A DNA stretch of 17,497 nucleotides. It comes from DATAEE01 sp036257535 (GTDB lineage Bacteria > Acidobacteriota > Vicinamibacteria > Vicinamibacterales > 2-12-FULL-66-21). Below are positions 6,743-14,123 of this stretch, in pieces; the first letter of the stretch is position 1, and each line of letters opens with the position of its first letter. A model generated the notes under the pieces. That model saw nothing but the letters and a program-made list of their open reading frames with translations. It did not search any database and was not told the origin of the DNA. The position numbers and the translations under genes are program-made. The stretch is from positions 1-17,497 of the forward strand of contig DATAFJ010000127.1 in NCBI GenBank assembly GCA_036257535.1, in the 5' to 3' direction.

Positions 6743-7636
6743 CTACGGGACGGCCGAGGCGGAACCTCCGGCGAATCCAATCGAGACGCCGGCGCTCAAC
6801 ATGAACGAAGCCGCGTTGGAATCCTGCGCGGAAATGGTCCGGCCGACGCTGCTGAAAACGCCGACCGTCGGAGTGACGAAAAATGCCGCGCCGCCCGTGA
6901 GATCGATCCGCGACTTGGAAAGCCCGATCGCATCCGCATTCGGGTCGTCGTTCAGCGCGCGGGTGAGCACGACCGCGCCGGTCGCAATCAGGCGCTGAGT
7001 CAACGGGAGCTCGACGGCGCCGCTCGCGAAGAATGCCCCGCGCGAGAACCAGCCGCTGGATCCGTAGAGGCGATATTTCGGCTGCCGCCATTCGACGCTG
7101 ACCGGCGCGCCCCAGTGAAAGTTGCGTTGGCCAACGGGATCCGGATCCGCGAGGATCTCCACGAGAGGAGTAACGGCGAGGCCGAATCCGCTCGCCGTCT
7201 CAGCCGGATCGATCAGGCCTACCTTCGCCGCGAGATAGACGTCGCCCAGGCCGCTCGCGGTCGTCCTGTCGGCAAAGCTCAATCGATAGTAGGGAACGGT
7301 GATGCCGATCTGCACCCGGGGCGCAAGGCCGACCGCGCCGTCCACGATCGGGAAGTCGGTTTGCCGGCCACCGCTCGATCGAAAGTGACTCAGCGAGATG
7401 GCCGCCCAGCCGCCTCCAGGTTCGACGATCGACGCGTCGTCGAGCCATGCGCCGAACTGGCGAATGCCGGTCGCCACCGGCGCGCCGGCAGACGACGCGG
7501 AGACGGTGGGGGTCGGTGCCTTGCCGCGCCCTTTCGCCAGCCCCTTGCCCTTCCCCTGCGCGAGCACCGGCGACACCCCTGAAAGGATGCCGCCGGCCAC
7601 GATCAGGCACGCGACGAACGGGGAGCGCACGGACAT
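6743..7636 (-). CDS. Outer-membrane beta-barrel protein, transporter-like
   Basis: This 297-residue protein has a signal peptide (about 1-26, ending SPVLAQ), a short Gly/Lys-rich stretch (GKGKGLAKGRGK) and then alternating hydrophobic strands with Gly and aromatic residues, as in small outer-membrane channels. Stretches such as VQIGITVPYYRLSF and ASGLGDVYLAAKVGL resemble the loose family of MetA-pathway or alkane-transport-like barrels, in which GxGDxxL/V motifs are common; the assignment is by feel, not by a defining motif. It starts 4 bases after the stop of the upstream secreted protein and ends 86 bases before the amine oxidase, so the three are probably cotranscribed. A role in letting amine substrates or products cross the outer membrane would fit the operon but is inferred. 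No strong ribosome-binding site is seen, which suggests translational coupling. Confidence 0.75.
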   Translation of the reverse strand: MSVRSPFVACLIVAGGILSGVSPVLAQGKGKGLAKGRGKAPTPTVSASSAGAPVATGIRQFGAWLDDASIVEPGGGWAAISLSHFRSSGGRQTDFPIVDGAVGLAPRVQIGITVPYYRLSFADRTTASGLGDVYLAAKVGLIDPAETASGFGLAVTPLVEILADPDPVGQRNFHWGAPVSVEWRQPKYRLYGSSGWFSRGAFFASGAVELPLTQRLIATGAVVLTRALNDDPNADAIGLSKSRIDLTGGAAFFVTPTVGVFSSVGRTISAQDSNAASFMLSAGVSIGFAGGSASAVP

Positions 7637-7640
7637 GCGG

Positions 7641-8222
7641 CTATCGCTGGTCGCGCGTCGTCGCCGAGGTCGTCTGCGTCGTCTGCAGCTGTTTCTTCGC
7701 CTGCCCGAGGCTCACCGGGGCGAGACCGGTCTCGGTGCCGTCGATCCGGATGCCCGTCATCGCCGCCTTGAGATCGGCGAACGGGATGTTGTGGTTGATG
7801 GAGTTGTTCACGGCCGCGTTGAGCTGCCCGAAGGTCTTGAAGCCGGCCGTCGCCATGTTCAGGTCGGTGCCCGGCGGCAGCACGCTCTGCAGCTTCGCCA
7901 GATGATTCGGTTTCGTCGAGAGCTTCTGCGCGATCGGATTGGTCGGCGTCCACGTCGTCGGTGTCGTCGGCGTCGGCGCCGCGGTGGTCGTCTTCGCCGT
8001 CTTTGCGGGCTTCGCTGCGGCGCCCTTCGTCGTAGTGGCAGACGATGCGGTCATCGTCTTCGGGGCCTTCGAGGTCTTCGGCGCTTTCGCAGCCTGCGGC
8101 TTGGGCGCCTGGGCCTTCGGCGCGGTGACTTTGGGTTTGGGCGTACCGGCCAGCTTTGCAGCGAAAGCGGGCGCCGCGAACGTCAGCGCCGTCGCTACGG
8201 CAAGGATCGATATGCGTCGCAT
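7641..8222 (-). CDS. Secreted Ala/Lys/Pro/Thr-rich protein with conserved C-terminal segment
   Basis: This 193-residue protein has a signal peptide (about 1-22, ending APAFAA), a basic low-complexity linker of Ala, Lys, Pro and Thr (about 23-95), and a compact C-terminal segment (about 96-180) containing LPPGTDLNMATAGFK and HNIPFADLKAAM. I recall similar C-terminal segments in unnamed proteins of Acidobacteriota, but no function is known to me. The linker resembles TonB-type or wall-spanning linkers, which suggests reaching across the periplasm or binding an anionic surface. The start at 8222 has GGAGG at 8228-8232 with a 5-base spacer. It is the first gene of the operon with the barrel and the amine oxidase and is divergent from the TonB-dependent receptor. 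Confidence 0.78.
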   Translation of the reverse strand: MRRISILAVATALTFAAPAFAAKLAGTPKPKVTAPKAQAPKPQAAKAPKTSKAPKTMTASSATTTKGAAAKPAKTAKTTTAAPTPTTPTTWTPTNPIAQKLSTKPNHLAKLQSVLPPGTDLNMATAGFKTFGQLNAAVNNSINHNIPFADLKAAMTGIRIDGTETGLAPVSLGQAKKQLQTTQTTSATTRDQR

Positions 8223-8432
8223 GGGTCCCTCCGCTGAAGAGCAACCGCAAGGCGTGTGCCGATCGACCGTTCCGTTAGTTCTGAAAAGTCAAGTACTTGC
8301 CTGCCGTTTCAGCCGTACGGAACTCTCGCAGATCACGGGAACGTCAATCCGGCTGACAGTTTAGGGAACTTTCTACACCGTACGACGTGTTACGATTCTG
8401 TGGCTTTTCCCACGCACTCTATGAGGTGTTGC
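8223..8432. promoter_or_regulatory. Divergent intergenic region between secreted-protein operon and TonB receptor
   Basis: These 210 bases must contain the promoters for the minus-strand amine oxidase operon and the plus-strand receptor. I see TTGACT on the minus strand (8287-8292) and CTGACA on the plus strand (8353-8358), but neither has a good -10 box at the right distance. CCGTACGG at 8313-8320 is palindromic and CCGTACG recurs at 8378-8384, which might be operator half-sites. Composition is clearly lower in GC than the flanking genes. Confidence 0.35.
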
Positions 8433-11400
8433 ATGCGACGGTTCCCGAAGCTGTTCATCCGCCCCGCTCTCTGCGTCTGGCTGGCGTTCCTTGCGCTCCC
8501 GGCGGCTGCGCTGGGTCAGCAGGCCACGACCGGCACGATCGAAGGCATCGTGTCCGATTCGACCGGGGCGGTGCTGCCCGGCGCGACCGTGACGTTCCTG
8601 AACGCGAACACGGGGTTCACGCGTGACGTCGTCACCGACACGGACGGCCGGTACCGGGGCCTGGCGCTCCCGCTCGGCACATATACGATCAGCGTGCAGC
8701 TGGCAGGGTTTGGCAAGGCGCAGCGCGAGGACGTGCCGCTCGCGGTCGGACAGACGCATCGCATCGACTTCTCGCTGGGCGTCGGAGGCGTCACAGAGCA
8801 GGTCGAGGTTGCCGGCGGCTCTCCCGTCGTCGAGACGACGCGGTCCGAGCAGTCGTCGCTCATCGACGAGAGGTCGGTCGAGAACCTGCCGATCAACGGT
8901 CGCAATTTCATCGACTTTGTGAAGCTGGCGCCGACGGTGGGGATCGTCCAGGGCCCAGACGGCGCCGAGATCAGCATCAACGGGCAGCGCGGCATCTACA
9001 ACAACGTCATGATCGACGGCGCCGACGCGAACAACCCGTTCTTCGGCGAGCAGCGCGGCGGCCAGCGGCCGAAGTACATCATCAGCCTCGAGGCAGTGAA
9101 GGAGTTCCAGGTCGTCACCGACGGCGCGTCGGCAGAGTACGGCCGCTCGGCCGGCGGCTTCGTGAACATGGTGACGAAGAGCGGCACGAACCGGCTCCAG
9201 GGAACGGGCTTTTATTTCGGGCGTTACGGCTGGCTGCTCTCGGAGAACTCGGACGGCACGAAAGACGACGACTTCAGCCAGCACCAGTTCGGCGGTTCCT
9301 TCGGCGGCCCGATCAAGCGCGACCGGACCTTCTTTTTCGTGTCGTACGACCAGAACGAGGAGAAGCGGCTGAAGTCGAAGGCGGCGTTCGAGGACCCGTC
9401 GATCAACCCGAACAACGAGGGAACGCGCCTGCTGAACATCCTCTCGTCGCGGTTCGGGCTGAACAACGAGGGGGGCGCCGCGAACCCGATGCCGCAGACG
9501 AACGACGCGCTCGTGCTGCTCGGCAAGATCGACTCCAACATCACGGCGCATCATCAGGTCAGCGCCCGCTACGCCTACTCGTGGTCCCAGCAGATCAACG
9601 GCACGTTCGACGTGCCCACGTGGGCGATCAGCGCCAACGGCATCGAGCGGGATCGCAGCCATTCACTGGTGGGACAGGTCAACAGCACGTTCGGCACATC
9701 GATGCTCAACGAGCTGCGGGTTCAGTACGCGGAAGAGCCGCGGCCGCGGCCCTATACGGGGCCGGACCTGCCGGACACGGCGATCGGCAACTTCCCCGGC
9801 GGCGTCGATCGGTCGTTCCGCTTCGGCCGGCCGTTCTTCCTGCCGGTCGATCCGGCGACGGACAAGCGGTTCCAGGTCGCAGACGGCATCTCGCTCGTCC
9901 GCGGCCCGCACCTCTTCAAGGTCGGCGGCGAGGTCAACTGGACGTCGATGACCCAGGTCTTCAGGGGCTTCGCGCGCGGCCGCTACATCTTTACGGGCGG
10001 CATGGATCAGTTTGAAGCGTTCCTGGACACCCCGACGTCTCCGGCTGCGCTGTCGTCGTTCGTACTCTACCTGCAGCGCGTGCCGCTCGGCGGCCGCTCG
10101 ATCGACGACTCGGGACGACAGGACATTCCCGTCTGGGAGCCGGCGTTCTTCTTCCAGGACAAGTGGAGCATCCGGCCGAACCTCACGCTCAACCTCGGTC
10201 TGCGCTGGGAAGGCTACAACTCGCCCGGTATGCTGACCAGTCCCAACGAGACGCCGTACGCTCGTTACTTCAGCGATCCAAACTTCCCGACGGACACCGG
10301 CGAGATCCCGGACGACTGGTCGGGCTGGCAGCCGCGCGTGGGCGTCACGTGGGATCCGACGAGCGACGGACGGACGGTCGTCCGCGCCAACTTCGGGCTC
10401 TTCAAGGCGCGCACGCCGTCGCTCATCTGGGCGAACCCGCGCACGGCGAACGGCGTCATCTTCGAGACCTACACGGGCGTCATCGTACAGACGCCGGACG
10501 GCAACTTCAACTTCGGCGTACCGACGTTCCCCAACGTCGTTCCGACTGAAGGCTTCGTCAATCCGACTCCTGGAATCGCCGTCGTCGACAAGGACTTCAA
10601 GAATCCTGAGAGCCGTCAGATCGGCTTCAGCGTCGAGCGGGAGGTCGTGCCGAACCTCGCGATCGGCGCCGCGTACAACTACGCGAGGACGCGTCACCTC
10701 ACGCGGTTCACGGATCCGAACGTCGACCCCGGCGCGTACGCACCGAACGCCGACGGCCGGCCGATCTATGCCGGTGGAAACACGTCGCCCGGCCGGCCGT
10801 TCCCGACCCTAGGCCAGGTGCTCTCGACCGAAAGCACGGCGAAGAGCCAGTACAACGGTTTCATTCTGACCGTCAACAAGCGGTACAGCGATCGCTGGCA
10901 GCTGCAGGCGAACTGGACGATCTCCGACGACAAGTCGGACGACGACAACGAGCGCGATCCGTTCACGATCCGCTACGCCGACCTGTTCGACCTCGAGTCG
11001 GAGTACAGCCACTCGGATCGCCACAGCCGCAACCGCATCAACATCTTCGGCCTATTCGATCTTCCGGCGGACGTCCAGTTCACGGCGCTGGTCCAGTACC
11101 GCTCGCCGCAGCCGACGACTGGAACGGATCTCATCGGTCAGGACGTGAACCTCGACGGCTACGCGAACGATCGGCGCTTCGTGAACGGGCAGGACGTCGG
11201 CCGCAACCAGGAGGAGAAGGACAACGAGTTCTTCACGATCGACCTGCGCGTCTCGAAGGCGTTCCGTCTCAAGGAAAACCGGTCGCTGGAGGCCATCTTC
11301 GAGGTGTTCAACCTCACCAACAGCGACAACAACATCGTGTCGCAGATCAGCGGCGGGCTGCTGTTCGACTTCAACGGGACGCTCCGGAGCGGCGTCGGCG

Positions 11401-11441
11401 ATCCGCGGCAGGCTCAGATCGGGCTGCGTTTCAGGTTCTGA
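8433..11441 (+). CDS. Oar-like TonB-dependent outer-membrane receptor
   Basis: From the ATG at 8433 (GAGG six bases before it) this is 1002 residues. Residues 1-28 are a signal peptide. A carboxypeptidase-regulatory Ig-like domain follows (about 32-120), including GTIEGIVSDSTGAVLPGA and DTDGRYRGLALPLGTYTI. The plug domain (about 130-265) contains LPINGRNFIDF, SINGQRGIYNNVMIDGA and SAEYGRSAGGFVNMVTKSG, the hallmarks of the Oar/SusC-like group. The remainder is a 22-strand-type barrel with GxFGGPIKRDRTFFF and ends in Phe (GLRFRF), the outer-membrane assembly signal. Such receptors import oligosaccharides, peptides or other large ligands using TonB energy; the ligand cannot be read from sequence. 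An in-frame ATG at 8421 and open frame back to 8256 exist but lack support. It is divergent from the amine oxidase operon, so joint regulation is possible. Confidence 0.93.
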   Translation: MRRFPKLFIRPALCVWLAFLALPAAALGQQATTGTIEGIVSDSTGAVLPGATVTFLNANTGFTRDVVTDTDGRYRGLALPLGTYTISVQLAGFGKAQREDVPLAVGQTHRIDFSLGVGGVTEQVEVAGGSPVVETTRSEQSSLIDERSVENLPINGRNFIDFVKLAPTVGIVQGPDGAEISINGQRGIYNNVMIDGADANNPFFGEQRGGQRPKYIISLEAVKEFQVVTDGASAEYGRSAGGFVNMVTKSGTNRLQGTGFYFGRYGWLLSENSDGTKDDDFSQHQFGGSFGGPIKRDRTFFFVSYDQNEEKRLKSKAAFEDPSINPNNEGTRLLNILSSRFGLNNEGGAANPMPQTNDALVLLGKIDSNITAHHQVSARYAYSWSQQINGTFDVPTWAISANGIERDRSHSLVGQVNSTFGTSMLNELRVQYAEEPRPRPYTGPDLPDTAIGNFPGGVDRSFRFGRPFFLPVDPATDKRFQVADGISLVRGPHLFKVGGEVNWTSMTQVFRGFARGRYIFTGGMDQFEAFLDTPTSPAALSSFVLYLQRVPLGGRSIDDSGRQDIPVWEPAFFFQDKWSIRPNLTLNLGLRWEGYNSPGMLTSPNETPYARYFSDPNFPTDTGEIPDDWSGWQPRVGVTWDPTSDGRTVVRANFGLFKARTPSLIWANPRTANGVIFETYTGVIVQTPDGNFNFGVPTFPNVVPTEGFVNPTPGIAVVDKDFKNPESRQIGFSVEREVVPNLAIGAAYNYARTRHLTRFTDPNVDPGAYAPNADGRPIYAGGNTSPGRPFPTLGQVLSTESTAKSQYNGFILTVNKRYSDRWQLQANWTISDDKSDDDNERDPFTIRYADLFDLESEYSHSDRHSRNRINIFGLFDLPADVQFTALVQYRSPQPTTGTDLIGQDVNLDGYANDRRFVNGQDVGRNQEEKDNEFFTIDLRVSKAFRLKENRSLEAIFEVFNLTNSDNNIVSQISGGLLFDFNGTLRSGVGDPRQAQIGLRFRF

Positions 11442-11450
11442 GAATCGTGT

Positions 11451-11502
11451 ATTGCTAAATGGGGATTGCTGATGGACGTCATTCAGCAATCCTCATTCAG
11501 CA
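11451..11502. repeat. Degenerate short repeats (ATTGCT / CATTCAGCA) after the receptor gene
   Basis: ATTGCT occurs at 11451-11456 and 11465-11470, 14 bases apart, and CATTCAGCA occurs at 11480-11488 and 11494-11502, also 14 bases apart; the two units are near complements of each other. The result is a short array running in both orientations, of a kind I recall from intergenic DNA of Acidobacteriota. Confidence 0.5.
11463..11492 (+). terminator. Hairpin downstream of the TonB receptor, possible terminator
   Basis: GGATTGCTGA (11463-11472) pairs perfectly with TCAGCAATCC (11483-11492) around a 10-base loop containing GACGTC. It begins 22 bases after the receptor stop codon. No T-run follows, so termination is uncertain. 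The remaining gap to 11693 shows nothing I can name apart from the short repeats. Confidence 0.4.
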
Positions 11503-11693
11503 TTTCGCGCCACACGTACGGAAACGGACTCCTTCGGATAAGGAATCTCAGGCCCCACGCTGGACCTTGAATTCCTCTCTCAGCGCCGGCAGGCGATTTG
11601 CTCCCGGCTCCGCAGTGCTCGCTAGCTCGTCCTACTCGCAGCACGTCCCGCGGCTCGAGACCCGCCGGCTGAACGGATGAGCTGGTCTATTCG

Positions 11694-12677
11694 ATGCAAT
11701 CACTTCACGCAAAAAATCGGCACCCAGGCGTCTCATTGACGAGTGCTGCGAAACGCGAGCGCGCGCGTGGTCCAAACCTTTTCGTCGTGGGGGCCATGAA
11801 GGCCGGCACGTCGTCTCTGCATGCAGCGCTGAGGCAACATCCTCAAGTGTTCATGAGCGAGCCCAAGGAGCCAGCCTACTTTATCGAGCCGTGCAAGCGA
11901 CCACGAGATCTCTACGGCAACAGCGATACAGAGGACCAGTGCCTGGCGACGTACCTCAACCTGTTTGCCGGGGCCAGGGACCATGCGTATCTTGGCGAGG
12001 CGTCTACTCATTACACGAAACTGCCGACACTGAACGGCGTAGTCGATCGAATACACGCATTCAATCACAACGCCAGGATCATCTACCTTGTCCGAGACCC
12101 AGTCGAGCGGACGATCAGCCACTACTGGTGGAACTGCCGTTTTCATGCTGAAGTCCGATCTCCACTGGACGCGATCCTCGACAACTCGGAGTATCTTGCG
12201 TTCAGCCACTACGCGATGCAGATGCGCGCTTACCGCCAATTGTTTTCGCCAGAACAAATACGGCTCATGACCTTTGAAGAATTGTGTGCAGCGCCAGGCG
12301 AGCACATGGGCAAGTTGTACGAGTGGCTGGGCGTTCGTCCTTCTGCTGATAGTACGCGGGAGTTTGTGCGCGAAAACGCTACGCCCGGCACGATTGTGCA
12401 GCAACGCGTTCGTGCGTTGGCGCAGCTCAGGAAATCGCGGCTCTATGCGCCTGTATCGAAGATCATTCCCAAGCAGCTACGGACGACGATGCGGGCTGCG
12501 AATGAGCTCGAGGTCGATCGCAGGTCGGTCAGCCTTCAGGAGCTCATTGGGCATCTGCGCCGTGTGCAGAAGGATCAAGTCGCGGAACTGGAGGACATGT
12601 TCGGACGCAAGTTCTCGTGCTGGCGAACCCTCTATGGCCGGGGCGGGCGGACGTTGTCGTCCGCTTCCCACGACTGA
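11694..12677 (+). CDS. PAPS-dependent sulfotransferase
   Basis: This 327-residue protein transfers sulfate from 3'-phosphoadenylyl sulfate to a hydroxyl or amino group of an acceptor. The 5'-phosphosulfate loop is VVGAMKAGTSSLHAAL at residues 31-46, with Lys36 and Thr39 as expected contacts. The 3'-phosphate motif is LVRDPVERTISHYWW at 132-146, with Arg134 and Ser142 as ligands. GEASTHY at 101-107 matches the region that positions the acceptor in heparan-sulfate-type enzymes (GEAxPxY). The length and motifs place it in the bacterial NDST/Stf0-like group that often modifies exopolysaccharide or lipid; the acceptor is unknown. The ATG at 11694 is preceded by only a weak GAGCTGG sequence. It stands alone between a receptor and a convergent operon. 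Its codon use looks less GC-biased than its neighbours, which hints at acquisition by transfer. Confidence 0.92.
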   Translation: MQSLHAKNRHPGVSLTSAAKRERARGPNLFVVGAMKAGTSSLHAALRQHPQVFMSEPKEPAYFIEPCKRPRDLYGNSDTEDQCLATYLNLFAGARDHAYLGEASTHYTKLPTLNGVVDRIHAFNHNARIIYLVRDPVERTISHYWWNCRFHAEVRSPLDAILDNSEYLAFSHYAMQMRAYRQLFSPEQIRLMTFEELCAAPGEHMGKLYEWLGVRPSADSTREFVRENATPGTIVQQRVRALAQLRKSRLYAPVSKIIPKQLRTTMRAANELEVDRRSVSLQELIGHLRRVQKDQVAELEDMFGRKFSCWRTLYGRGGRTLSSASHD

Positions 12678-12717
12678 AAAAGGGGGAGTCTCGTCGTCGG
12701 TCGACGCTCGATGGGTT

Positions 12718-12752
12718 GTGAGCGTCCCAGGCGTCCTCGCGCCTCGGCTCAC
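12718..12752. terminator. Two-part hairpin between convergent genes
   Basis: GTGAGC (12718-12723) pairs with GCTCAC (12747-12752), and inside it AGGCG (12729-12733) pairs with CGCCT (12740-12744). It lies between the sulfotransferase and the class III aminotransferase, which run towards each other, and overlaps the aminotransferase stop codon. A bidirectional terminator is plausible by position; there is no T-run. Confidence 0.4.
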
Positions 12753-14083
12753 ATGGACGACGCTTCGAGCTTCCCCAGCGCCCGATCGATCATCGCGAAC
12801 CCTTCGCGCAGCTCCGACTCGGTAATGCAGAGCGGAGGGTTCGTGAAGAACGTGTGCCACCGGACGAAGGTGTAGAGACCCTCCTCCCGGAGATACTTTC
12901 CAAGACGCACCATCTCGTCCGACGTGCCGCCGAACGGTGCGAGCGGCTGGCGCGTCTGCCGATCCTTCACGAGCTCGACGATCCCGAAAAGGCCGATAGA
13001 CCGTGTCGCGCCCACTGACGGATGGTGGCGCTCGAGGTCGGCGAGCAGATCCTTCATGATGATGCCCATCCGGCGCGCGTTGCCGATGAGGTCGTCTTCT
13101 TCATAGACGCCGAGCGTCGCGAGCGCGGCGGCGCAGGCAAGGGGATGGCTGTTGTAGGTCAGCCCGCTCGGGAACATCCGATCGCGGAAGAACTCGGCGA
13201 TGGCGGGCCGCATGCCGACGGCGCCGAGCTGCACATAGGCACTGGTCAGTCCCTTCGCCATCGTGAGGAGGTCAGGCACGACCTTCCAGTGGTCGACGGC
13301 GAACCACTCGCCCGTGCGGGCAAAGCCCGACATGACCTCGTCGCAGACCATCAGGATGCCGTATTTCGTGCAGAGCTCCCGCACGCCCTGCAGATAGCCG
13401 TCCGGTGGAATCAGGACGCCGTTGGTGCCCGTCACGGTCTCGAGGAAGAACGCGGCGATCGACTGCGGCCCTTCGAGCTGGATGATTTCCTCGAGCTGGG
13501 TGAGCGCCTGGCCCGCCGTGTCCCAGCCGCGCTCGATGCCGTGATACGGGTCGAGGACGTGCACGACGCCGGGGACGCCCGGCTCGGCGAACAGCCGCCG
13601 CGGATCACCGGTCAGGCTGGCGGCGCCCATCGTCCCGCCGTGATACGACCGGTAGCGCGCCAGCACCTTATGACGACCGGTATAGAGGCGCGCGATCTTG
13701 AGCGCGTTCTCGTTCGCGTCGGCGCCGCCGTTCGTGAAGAAGAACGTGTCGATGTCGCCAGGCGCGATCGACGCCAGCTTCTCGCCGAGCCGCGCGCGCG
13801 CCTCGGTCGCCATGAACGGGCTGATGTAGGGCAGCTTCGCCGCCTGCTCCTGGATCGCGCCGACGACCCGCTCGTCGCCATGGCCGATATTCACGCACAT
13901 CAGCTGGCTGTTGAAGTCGAGATAGCGCTTCCCTTCCGGCGTCCAGAACCAGCAGCCTTTCGCGCCGGCAACGGGGATCGGATCGACCTTGCTCTGGGCC
14001 GACCATTCGAAGATGGTGTGCTTCTTCGTGAGCGCGACGATCTCGTCGCCCGTGAGTGTACGGAGTTGAGTTTCGGTCAGCAT
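12749..14083 (-). CDS. Class III PLP-dependent aminotransferase (beta-alanine / omega-amino acid type)
   Basis: From the ATG at 14083 this is 444 residues, the usual size for class III (omega) aminotransferases, which move an amino group from a terminal amine or beta-alanine-like donor to pyruvate or an oxo acid in the cytoplasm. Seen: TNGGADANENALKIAR at 117-132 (phosphate-binding region), RSYHGGTMGA at 145-154 with Tyr147-His148 for ring stacking, CDEVMSGFARTG at 247-258 with Asp248 for the pyridine nitrogen, and TMAKGLTSAY at 274-283 with Lys277 as Schiff-base lysine. All key residues are intact. A GTG at 14104 is a possible earlier start but lacks a ribosome-binding site. It is the last gene of a minus-strand operon, 40 bases after the PreA-like gene. 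With that neighbour, beta-alanine from pyrimidine breakdown is a reasonable but unproved donor. Confidence 0.9.
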   Translation of the reverse strand: MLTETQLRTLTGDEIVALTKKHTIFEWSAQSKVDPIPVAGAKGCWFWTPEGKRYLDFNSQLMCVNIGHGDERVVGAIQEQAAKLPYISPFMATEARARLGEKLASIAPGDIDTFFFTNGGADANENALKIARLYTGRHKVLARYRSYHGGTMGAASLTGDPRRLFAEPGVPGVVHVLDPYHGIERGWDTAGQALTQLEEIIQLEGPQSIAAFFLETVTGTNGVLIPPDGYLQGVRELCTKYGILMVCDEVMSGFARTGEWFAVDHWKVVPDLLTMAKGLTSAYVQLGAVGMRPAIAEFFRDRMFPSGLTYNSHPLACAAALATLGVYEEDDLIGNARRMGIIMKDLLADLERHHPSVGATRSIGLFGIVELVKDRQTRQPLAPFGGTSDEMVRLGKYLREEGLYTFVRWHTFFTNPPLCITESELREGFAMIDRALGKLEASSM

Positions 14084-14123
14084 GTCGTTAACCACTGATA
14101 GCACGGATCACAATAGCCACGGC

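Noticed and set aside
6657..7091. In-frame extension of the amine oxidase N-terminus by 145 residues
   Set aside because: It lies over the barrel gene in another frame, has no signal peptide or amine oxidase character, and the ATG at 6656 has GGAGGT plus a signal peptide.
8373..10697. Two long minus-strand open frames across the TonB receptor
   Set aside because: Both are complement shadows of the receptor with no signal, motif or ribosome-binding site.
13022..14098. Long open frame antisense to the class III aminotransferase
   Set aside because: It is Arg/Glu/Asp/Ala-rich with no domain, as expected when a high-GC gene is read on the other strand.
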